NCBI GenBank assembly: GCA_003243425.1
Contig: QFQP01000037.1
Span: 3,993-67,992 of the forward strand
DNA length: 64,000 nucleotides
DNA from: Archangium gephyra
Lineage (GTDB): Bacteria > Myxococcota > Myxococcia > Myxococcales > Myxococcaceae
Direction of reading: 5' to 3'
The notes beneath the pieces were generated by a model. That model saw only the letters and a list, made by a program, of their open reading frames with translations, was not told the DNA's origin and ran no database searches. The translations under genes were made by a program, and so were the position numbers. How positions within the stretch are numbered: position 1 is the first letter of the stretch; every line of letters starts with the position of its first letter. Positions 53,906-61,136 of this stretch are shown here, in pieces.

Positions 53906-54944
53906 TCGCCGTTTCGTTGCGCCCGTTCGCTGCCAACCAGTTTCCGAACCCCGCCAACTCGTGCGCCGGCGGCGAGTCACCCAGGAACTGCCGGTACACG
54001 ACCTCCGCTTCGTCGACGCGGTCCTGCGCTTCCAGCAACGCAATCAACGACTCGGCGAGGTCACGGCGGCGCGGCTCGGCGTCGAACTTCTCGCGGAGCA
54101 TCACTTCACGCTGCGCCTCACGACCGCTCGCTGCCTTGCGGTGCAGATCGTCGACGCGCTTCACGTCTTCTTCGCGGCCGAGCTTCCAGTACTCACGCTT
54201 CAAATCTTCGGTGAGCGAGTTGCTGTCGGGCGCGGCGCGGAACTTCGCCTCCAGCGACTCCAACTTCATGCGCGCGATCTTCGCCTGTGACGACTCACTG
54301 GTGCTCTGCGACATCAACCACGGCAAGCCGACGGTGAGCGCGAGCAGCACGACGTTCACCACCACGATTCGCACCACCATCGTGCGTTGATGGGCCTTGT
54401 GTTCTGCGAGCTCGTCGACGTCGGTCGGCAGCGGCAACGCGCGGCCCTGCACCACCACCGAGCCCGCGAGCAGATCGGCCAGCGTGCGCCGGTCTTTGCG
54501 CTCGAAGGCGAGCACGTTGCCGACCATCGAAACGGCCAACGCGGCCGCGCACGCGAGCGTCATCACCCCCGTGAGCACCGGAGGCGCCACGTTGCCGCCG
54601 ACGCCCGCGAAGCTGGCGATGAGGCCCGCGATGACGGTGAAGAGGTACGCCGCCGGGAAGTAGCCGCGGCCGACCATTTCGCGGAACAGCAGATTGCCTG
54701 CGTCGACGGCGTGGCCGTCGGGGCGAACCAGTTCCACGTTCATCAACTGCATGCCGAACGTGCGCTTCAACCCCGCGAGCGGCGCCACCGAGTACCCGAT
54801 GAGCACCACCAGCACGCCCCACATCGGCACCACGACGCCGCGCGTGAAGAGCGGCACCAGAATCGAGATGGCCGACAACACCACGATGACGAAGCCGTCG
54901 ATGGCTCCGGCGATCGCCCGCGTGGCAAGCGGCGCCGGCGTCAC
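53646..54944 (-). CDS. RDD membrane domain protein with C-terminal TPR
   Basis: GTG 54944 (MTPAPLATRAIAGAIDGF) overlaps the upstream stop (GTGA); 432 aa. The frame also contains GTG 54962. The RDD domain (~5-165) has ATRAIAGAIDGFVIVVLSAISILV, TFGMQLMNVELVRPDG and three to four membrane helices, ending FERKDRRTLADLLAGSVVV. A further helix (VVRIVVVNVVLLALTVGLPWL) leads to a soluble helical region with TPR units: DEAEVVYRQFLGDSPP, ETAITELTRAVSMDPL, GHTLLGVALQRAGRFEEAREHL. RDD proteins have been linked to ion/small-molecule transport; here the role is unknown. Confidence 0.85.
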   Translation of the reverse strand: MTPAPLATRAIAGAIDGFVIVVLSAISILVPLFTRGVVVPMWGVLVVLIGYSVAPLAGLKRTFGMQLMNVELVRPDGHAVDAGNLLFREMVGRGYFPAAYLFTVIAGLIASFAGVGGNVAPPVLTGVMTLACAAALAVSMVGNVLAFERKDRRTLADLLAGSVVVQGRALPLPTDVDELAEHKAHQRTMVVRIVVVNVVLLALTVGLPWLMSQSTSESSQAKIARMKLESLEAKFRAAPDSNSLTEDLKREYWKLGREEDVKRVDDLHRKAASGREAQREVMLREKFDAEPRRRDLAESLIALLEAQDRVDEAEVVYRQFLGDSPPAHELAGFGNWLAANGRNETAITELTRAVSMDPLVAYGHTLLGVALQRAGRFEEAREHLTLAVLDDGDDETAQEALEEVEIEIGPLDAKTKKSLQQRVTAWKTDAGL

Positions 54945-56338
54945 AACGTGCAGCTGGCCCACGACGGATTGCAGAACGTCACGTCGCGCACGACCTCACG
55001 CTTCACGTCGCGCTTCCACACCCGGCCGTCCGTCGAGAAGCGGAACTGGTATTCGAGCTTCGACCACTTCGGCGCGTAGAAGAGCTCCGTCTTCGGCAGC
55101 TGCCACTGGTAGCGCCAGTCGTTGCCCACGCGGCCGAGGTACTGCAGCTCGGTGACCGCGAACGGCGCGCCGTCGATGAAGAGCTCGGCCTGCGCGAACA
55201 CGCCCACGCCCGAGTTTCCGCTGTCGGTGAGGCCCGGCACGTAGACGTCGGTCTCGACGAACGCGCACGCACGTTCACGCAGGTACGAATCGAGCGTCAC
55301 GCTCGCGGGCACTCCATCGGTACGGCTGCAGTTGCGGTTGAAGCTCGAGCCGCCGTTGCCGACCCACTCGACGCGCGCGGGGGAAGGCGAGACGGTGAAC
55401 ACATAATTGGCGCCGTAGTTCGAGTCCCACGCTTCGCACTGGCTGCCGGCGCCGCCCGAGTTCTTGAACCACACCTCGAGAGACGTGGTGCCCACCGGCA
55501 CCTGCACGTCGAAGGGCACGTTCTTCGCGCCGGCGTTCTGCGGAACTCCGTTGGGCGCATCGAACGCGCGCACGCTGCCGTCGACGACGGTGCCCGAGGG
55601 CTGGAAGCGCACGAAGGCGCGCAGGTCCCACGCGGGGAAACCGTTGTGCGTGCCGCGGCAGGTGGTGAGGCGCGACAGCTCGTAGTTCACGGTGAGCGGC
55701 TCGCCCGCGACGATGAGGCCGCGCTGCGTGGTGGTGAACGCGCCGGTGAAGTTCAGCGAGCGGCCCACGAGCGCATCGCCGTGGCAGATGGCCGCGTCGT
55801 CTTCGAGCTTCCAGCCGCCGGCCTGGTTGATGACGTACGCGTCGAGCGCGCCGGGCACGCGGTTGTGGTCGAACAGTCGCGCTCCCGAGGTGGTCTTCAG
55901 GTACGGCGCGAGCTGCACGTTGGCGCGCGCATACGCAGTGGCCGACATGCCGTCCTTCACGGTGTTCTTCGTGAGCTTGAAGCGGTAGCGCACGTAGCCC
56001 GCCGGAGCGCCGGTCACCTTGGTGCTCGCGACATCGCCCCAGGTGGTGGCGTCGATGTTCTTGAAGAGCACGCGCGGCTTCGCGCCTTCGTCGAACGCCG
56101 TCTGCGAGACGTCGATGAAGCCGGTGAAGGTCCACCAGCAGCCGGTGCTGATGCAGTTGGTCTCGGTGCGCTCGACGGTGCGCAGCACCACGTTGCACGC
56201 GCGTTCGGCGCCGTCCTGGCCATTGGCGCCGAGCAGCGGCGCGTCGGCGACGTTCAGCGCGTCGGCTTCGTCATTGAGAATTTCGTCCTGAACTCCACAA
56301 CCCAGAAGGAAGAGCGAGCACACCCAGGCGCGGTTCAT
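54941..56338 (-). CDS. Large exported lipoprotein, hypothetical
   Basis: ATG 56338 gives 465 aa. The signal is MNRAWVCSLFLLGCGVQDE with lipobox LLGC. Residues ~40-230 contain TNCISTGCWWTFTGFIDVSQTAFDEGAKPRVLFKNIDATTWG and YVRYRFKLTKNTVKDG. About 235-465 holds WVGNGGSSFNRNCSRTDGVPASVTLDSYLRERACAFVETDVYVPGLTD and LEYQFRFSTDGRVWKRDVKREV, beta-rich and disulphide-containing. The style matches myxobacterial secreted proteins of unknown function. It is coupled by GTGA overlap to the RDD-TPR gene. Confidence 0.75.
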   Translation of the reverse strand: MNRAWVCSLFLLGCGVQDEILNDEADALNVADAPLLGANGQDGAERACNVVLRTVERTETNCISTGCWWTFTGFIDVSQTAFDEGAKPRVLFKNIDATTWGDVASTKVTGAPAGYVRYRFKLTKNTVKDGMSATAYARANVQLAPYLKTTSGARLFDHNRVPGALDAYVINQAGGWKLEDDAAICHGDALVGRSLNFTGAFTTTQRGLIVAGEPLTVNYELSRLTTCRGTHNGFPAWDLRAFVRFQPSGTVVDGSVRAFDAPNGVPQNAGAKNVPFDVQVPVGTTSLEVWFKNSGGAGSQCEAWDSNYGANYVFTVSPSPARVEWVGNGGSSFNRNCSRTDGVPASVTLDSYLRERACAFVETDVYVPGLTDSGNSGVGVFAQAELFIDGAPFAVTELQYLGRVGNDWRYQWQLPKTELFYAPKWSKLEYQFRFSTDGRVWKRDVKREVVRDVTFCNPSWASCTL

Positions 56339-56477
56339 GGTGCGGCGCCGCTAGCACACGTTGTCCTACAGTGGCGAGCGGGGCGGTGAGTTGGTGACGC
56401 AAGTGGATGATTCGGTTTGAGAAGTGAAGCCTTCAGGAGGGTCGGCGCGATGGTGGCCCCGCGAGCTCCCAGGCGGT

Positions 56478-56983
56478 TTACCCGAGGTTTTCGGTCGTCC
56501 TGACGAGGACGAGTGCGCCGGTGAGCCATGGCCGCGGCGAACCGCCGGGTAGAAATGCGCCGGACACATTCACACCGGCATACAGCTGCGCGACTTCGTT
56601 CGGCGTGAAGGTGAATCGGCCCAGCACCTCACCGACCACGCCGAAACGGCCACAGAAGTCGCCGCCCGCGCAGCCCGAGAAGTACGCACCACCAGCGCCG
56701 ACGCCGAACGCCAGCCCGAACGCGCCGACCGCCACCATCGGCGTCACGGAGTCGAGCGTGACGGTCGCTCCGTACTCATGCCGCGCGGTGAAGATGTCGG
56801 GCTCGAACACACCGCGGGTGCGCGGCTCGATGGGCCACGTCTGGCGAGGTCGAAGTCCGCTCCGAGCGTCGTCTCGACGATGGGTGCGATGCCGAAGAAG
56901 TCACCGCCCACTCCGCCTTCGAAGAGAAACCCTGAGGCGAACGCCGGGGTCGCGAGGGCCACCACGATGAGCGGTACTTTCAC
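56478..56983 (-). pseudogene. Small outer-membrane-like protein, second copy of a tandem pair, frameshifted
   Basis: GTG 56983 overlaps the stop of the upstream paralogue (GTGA) and encodes the signal MKVPLIVVALATPAFA, then GFLFEGGVGGDFFGIAPIVETTLGADFDL. Past ~56840 the frame diverges from its paralogue. A shift of one base restores homology: TRGVFEPDIFTA, AVGAFGLAFGVGAGGAYFSGC and VGEVLGRFTFTPNEVAQLYAGVNVSGAFLPGG, down to TAA at 56478-56480. So the gene is intact apart from one frameshift. It is a recent pseudogene or a sequencing error. The same pattern occurs in the pair at 9517-10960. Confidence 0.7.
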
Positions 56984-57543
56984 GAGGCACTTCTCATGCG
57001 CTGCTTCTGTCGCCACGACGGGCCGGGCGCGAGCTCGATGAGCCAGCCGACACCGACCGTGCCGGTGGCCGCGAACGTCGTCCAGTCAGAGGGGAACACA
57101 CCCGCCGCGAGGTTCACGTTCACGAAGAACTGCGCGACGTCGCCGGGAGGAAAAAGCAGCCGGTGTGTGGCTTCGAGGATGGGGCCCAGGCCGCGTCGCA
57201 TGCAGACGTCTCCCGAACAAACCATGCCCGACAACAAGGCGCCGCCTGCCCCGACGCCGAACGAGAGCGCGAATTCGCCGAGCGGAATTCTCGGCGCGAC
57301 GTAGTGAACGGTGGCCGTGAGCAGCAGGTCTGGCTGGAAGCTGGGAACGCTGAACTGCGCACCGCCGCGCGCGCGCACTTCGATTCCACCGCCGCGGGAG
57401 AAATCGTGGTGATAGCCGACGGTGGTCTCGAGCGCCGGTACCACTGGAAATACGATGCCGGTGACGCCGAGTTCGAAGACCGCGCCTGACGTCGCGAGTG
57501 CACGACCTGCCACCAGAACCAACATCACCGTCACCATGCGCAT
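56980..57543 (-). CDS. Small outer-membrane beta-barrel-like protein, first copy of a tandem pair
   Basis: ATG 57543 (MRMVTVMLVLVAGRALA) gives 187 aa with a signal peptide. The mature part alternates as a barrel: AVFELGVTGIVFPVVPALETTVGYHHDF, GGIEVRARGGAQFSVPSFQPDLLLTATVHYV, FALSFGVGAGGALLSGMVCSGDVCMRRGLG, VAQFFVNVNLAAGVF. Two Cys form a likely loop disulphide. It ends in a basic tail (SWRQKQRMRSAS) instead of an aromatic residue. Function is unknown. It is coupled to a frameshifted downstream copy. Confidence 0.65.
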   Translation of the reverse strand: MRMVTVMLVLVAGRALATSGAVFELGVTGIVFPVVPALETTVGYHHDFSRGGGIEVRARGGAQFSVPSFQPDLLLTATVHYVAPRIPLGEFALSFGVGAGGALLSGMVCSGDVCMRRGLGPILEATHRLLFPPGDVAQFFVNVNLAAGVFPSDWTTFAATGTVGVGWLIELAPGPSWRQKQRMRSAS

Positions 57544-57572
57544 GACGGAACCGTAGCGTTAAGGTGGCGCCC

Positions 57573-57830
57573 ATGGAGTCGCTTCGCTCTTCCGAGACCG
57601 ACCAGTACGTGCACTTCGACTTCGGCTGGGACGAGTTCGAGCGTTTTCTGGAACTGCGCGGTGATCAGGCGGGCGCGAGGCTGACGTACCTCGATGGGGT
57701 GATGGAGATCATGTCGCCGTCTCACCGTCATGAAGGCATCAAGAGTCGCATTCGTCGTCTCCTCGAGTTGTGGGCGTTGCACGAGAGCGTCGACCTCGCC
57801 GCTTTCCGCGACGCGCTTCGCCAGAATTGA
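57573..57830 (+). pseudogene. Truncated Uma2-family (DUF820) nuclease gene
   Basis: ATG 57573 (MESLRSSETDQYVHFDFG) gives 85 aa. Residues ~15-72 match the N-terminal third of Uma2 proteins: WDEFERFLELRGDQAGARLTYLDGVMEIMSPSHRHEGIKSRIRRLLELWALHESVDL. Uma2 proteins are ~180-200 aa, with catalytic Asp/Glu-x-Lys residues further on; here the frame ends at FRDALRQN. The kinase gene starts 10 bases later. Most likely a remnant. Uma2 families expand and decay in several phyla. Confidence 0.7.
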
Positions 57831-57839
57831 CACCGCGCC

Positions 57840-59435
57840 GTGCAGCTCCTTCGACGTGACGACCGCAGTGAGCGCGTGAAGACGCTGCTCGATGGCTCCG
57901 AAGTGGAGCTCCGCATTCCCACGCCGCAGCCCGCCGACGCTGCGCGCTTCGTGTCGCTCACCGACACGCTGTCTCAGCTGAGCCACCCGTCGCTGCGCAT
58001 GGTCATCGGCGCGCATCGGCTGGGTGACGGTCGCGCCGGCGCGATGCTCACGTTGATCAACTGGCGCTCGCTCGCCCAGATTGATCCGCTCTCGACTGAT
58101 CAGCTCGTGGCCCTGGGCATCGACCTCGCCGACGGGCTCGCCGCGCTTCACGCCGCGGGGCTGACCGCCGGTTCGTTCACCGCGCACGACGTCTACCCGG
58201 GCCAGCCGGCGGTGCTCGACGTGTCCCTCGCGGGCCTTTCGACTACCGACGCGGCGCACGACGTGCGGCTGCTGTGCGAACTGCTCGCGACCGCGCACGC
58301 CGGCCGGCCTGACGCCTTCGAGCTCCTGCCGCTGCTTCGTCGCGCCATTGACGAGACGTGGACCGCGCCGTCACTGCTCCGTGGGCTCGAAGCGCTGCGA
58401 CTTCGTCTTCACCCGCGCACCGCGTCTGGCAACCACGCCATCGTCGAGGTGATGGAGCCGGACCTCTCGGGCCGCTCGCTCTCGCACTACCGGCTCGAGC
58501 ACGTGCTCGGCGAAGGCGCGATGGCGCGCATCTACTTCGCGCGCGACGTGCGCACGCAGAAGGCCGTCGCCGTGAAGGTGCTCAAGCAGGAGCACGTCAC
58601 CGACGCCGAGGTGGTGCACCGCTTTCTCCAGGAGATCCGCGCCATCGAGGCCATCGCGCACCCGCATGTCATCCGCATCAGCGACTCGGGTGAATCGACG
58701 CTGCCCGGTGGCCGCCGCTGCGTGTACTGCGTGATGGAGGTGCTGCAGGGCCAGACGCTCGCCGACGCCATCAACGCCGGGCCGCTCGACGTGACGCGCT
58801 CGGTGAACATCGCGGCGCAGGTGGCCGAAGCGCTGCAGGCCGCGCACGACATCGGCGTGGTTCACCGCGACATCAAGCCCGAGAACATCTTTCTGACCGC
58901 GAACGACTTCGTGAAGGTCCTCGACTTCGGCATGGCCAAGCTGGTCAAGCCCATCGGCGACCTCAAGAACGTGCGCACCAGGGCCGGCGTGGTGCTGGGC
59001 ACGCCCGAATACATGGCGCCGGAACAGGCGTTGGGCACCGGTCACTCGGCCGCGGTCGACGTGTTCGCGGTGGGCGTGGTGCTGTACGAGTTGCTCGCCG
59101 GTCAGCAGCCGTTCAAGGGCGACAACTTCGGTCAGCTGGTGCTCGCGTTGACGCAGAGCGAGCCGGCGCCGCTCAACGCCATCTCACCCGCTGGCGACCC
59201 GTTGCCCGCGTGGTTGCCGCCCATCGTGATGCGGTGTCTGCAGAAGCAGCCGGAGGACCGGTTCCCTTCCGCCCGCGCGCTCGCGCAGGCCCTGCGGCGA
59301 CACTCCGCGCCGGTCGAGATTTCCGAGCGTGACCTCGAAGCAGCGGTGAAGCCTTCGCGCACGCCGCGCTTCATCGCCCTGGGCCTCGGTGTGTTTGTGA
59401 TTGCAGTGCTGTTGTGGGTCGTACTGCGGCGTTGA
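57840..59435 (+). CDS. Membrane-anchored Ser/Thr protein kinase with N-terminal pseudokinase
   Basis: GTG 57840 gives 531 aa. Residues ~1-195 look like a decayed kinase: the helix LVALGIDLADGLAALHAAG is followed by LTAGSFTAHDVYPGQPAVLDVSLAGL, where the HRDxKPxN and DFG motifs should be. Residues ~215-485 are an intact Hanks-type kinase: LGEGAMARIYFARD, AVAVKVLKQE, VVHRDIKPENIFL, VLDFGMAKL and GTPEYMAPEQ. One membrane helix (FIALGLGVFVIAVLLWVVLRR) ends the protein with no extracellular domain. Tandem pseudokinase-kinase suggests allosteric control. Myxobacteria have many such kinases. Confidence 0.88.
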   Translation: MQLLRRDDRSERVKTLLDGSEVELRIPTPQPADAARFVSLTDTLSQLSHPSLRMVIGAHRLGDGRAGAMLTLINWRSLAQIDPLSTDQLVALGIDLADGLAALHAAGLTAGSFTAHDVYPGQPAVLDVSLAGLSTTDAAHDVRLLCELLATAHAGRPDAFELLPLLRRAIDETWTAPSLLRGLEALRLRLHPRTASGNHAIVEVMEPDLSGRSLSHYRLEHVLGEGAMARIYFARDVRTQKAVAVKVLKQEHVTDAEVVHRFLQEIRAIEAIAHPHVIRISDSGESTLPGGRRCVYCVMEVLQGQTLADAINAGPLDVTRSVNIAAQVAEALQAAHDIGVVHRDIKPENIFLTANDFVKVLDFGMAKLVKPIGDLKNVRTRAGVVLGTPEYMAPEQALGTGHSAAVDVFAVGVVLYELLAGQQPFKGDNFGQLVLALTQSEPAPLNAISPAGDPLPAWLPPIVMRCLQKQPEDRFPSARALAQALRRHSAPVEISERDLEAAVKPSRTPRFIALGLGVFVIAVLLWVVLRR

Positions 59436-59511
59436 AAGTCGCACGCCGGCTGGGAATTCGCGCCACGCTGCCCTCGCAGCTCGCTCGATTTTTCCCCTCA
59501 CAAAGAGACCC

Positions 59512-61018
59512 ATGCAAAACCAAAATACTGGTGGCGTTGTGTCTGGTTTTGGCCGCGTGCAGTGGTGGCACCGAAGGGCCCGCGGGTCCCGAAGGTCCTG
59601 CTGGCCCGGCCGGCCCTCAGGGCGCGCAAGGTCCACAAGGCGCGATGGGAGCGACTGGCGCGACGGGTGAGACCGGCGCGATGGGAACGGCGGGCGCCAC
59701 CGGTCCGCAGGGGCCGATGGGCACCGCGGGTTCCGACGTGCAGTTGTTTCCCGAAGACGCGGGCGTGAACTGCGCCAACGGCGGCGTGCGGTTGATCATC
59801 GATGGCGACGAGCAGTTCCTGTGCAGCGGCACTCCCGGTGCGACGGGCCCCGCAGGTCCGCAGGGAACGAGCGCCATCGCGAGCTCCGAAGGCCCGAGCA
59901 CCAACTGCCCCACGGGCGGCACGCGCTTCGAAGTCGGCACCACCATCACCTACGCCTGCAACGGTGAAGTCGGCGCTGCGGGGCCGACCGGTGCCACGGG
60001 TCCTACGGGTTTGACGGGCCCGACGGGCGCACAGGGGCCGGTCGGCGCGACGGGCCCCGCGGGCGCGACGGGTCCCGCCGGTGCGCAAGGTCCTCAGGGG
60101 CCTGCGGGCCCGGCGGGCTCGGCGAACATCTTCGGTGATGGCAGCGCGGGTGCGTTGAACGTCACGGCGAGCGCGGACTGGTCGGTGTCGCCTCCGAGCG
60201 GCGGCAACTACCAGTGGACGACGTGCACCATCGGCGCGAACGTGACGCTGACCGTGCCGAGCGGCATGACGATGCGCTGCAATGGCGCGTTCTCGCTCGG
60301 TGCGAATTCGCAGATCATCGTGAAGTCGTGGTTCACGTCGCCGCTGACCTCGTCGTCGTCGGGCGTTCCGGGTGCGTCGTTGATGCCGCCGGTCGGCAGC
60401 CGCAACGCCCCCAATACGCCAGGCATCTCGCTGGCGACCGCCTACAACATGACGGCGACACCTGAGTTGGGCGGCGGCAGCGGTCAGGGGTCGGGCTCGT
60501 CGTTGCCAGGTCTCGGCGGCGGCACGTTCGGCATCCGCGCGCGCAACGGCATCACGCTCGCCTCGACGTCTGCCATTCGCGCCAACGGCACGAGCGCGAG
60601 CCAGCCGAACCCGGTCGAGACGACCGGCGGCAGTGGCGGCGCTGGCGGCATCGTGGTGCTCGTGTGGGGCTCAGGCTCGACGCTCACCGCGACGGGGGCT
60701 GTCATTCAGGCCACCGGCGGCAACGCCGCAACGGGTACGTCACGCTCGGCGGGCGGTGGTGGCGGCGGGCTGGTCCGGTTGATTGGGCCCGGCGCCAGCA
60801 CCTCGTCCGTTCCCGTACAGCTCGGCGGTGGCGTGGCCTCGACCGGAGGAACCAGCGAGACGTCGTCGGGCAACGGCTCGGGCGGCGCTTCTGGCGGCTA
60901 CGGTGGCGCGGCCGGCTACGGCAACGGTACTGGTCTCGGCACGACGCAGGCGCAGAATGGCGGCGCCGGCTTCGTGGCGGCGACCAACGTGACGGACCCC
61001 ACGGGCCTGTTCCTGTAA
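59512..61018 (+). CDS. Collagen-like lipoprotein, start displaced by one base in an A-tract
   Basis: The best start, ATG 59512 with AAAGAG upstream, is one base out of frame with the body. Removing one A from either A-run (59516-59519 or 59522-59525) would give a clean lipoprotein signal such as MQTKILVALCLVLAACSGG. In-frame starts are only GTG 59414 (inside the kinase gene) or GTG 59531 (truncated signal). After the Cys come ~25 Gly-X-Y triplets (GPAGPEGPAGPAGPQGAQGP), a Cys-containing domain, ~23 more triplets (~165-235), then a Gly/Ser/Thr-rich beta-helix-like region to VTDPTGLFL. Surface or fibre-forming protein. Confidence 0.75.
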
Positions 61019-61031
61019 GCGCAACACTCGG

Positions 61032-61069
61032 CGCGTCAGTTCTCTCAACACATGAGAGTTTCTGACGCG
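61032..61069 (+). terminator. Stem-loop after the collagen-like gene
   Basis: CGCGTCAG pairs with CTGACGCG and, inside, CTCTC pairs with GAGAG around AACACAT. It lies 14 bases past the stop. No T-run follows, so intrinsic termination is only likely in part. Confidence 0.5.
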
Positions 61070-61136
61070 TCGAGGCGTCATTTTCCGCAGCGCGACGCCT
61101 TCAATTCACGCGCCTGTTGGCCTAGTTGCAGCGCCA

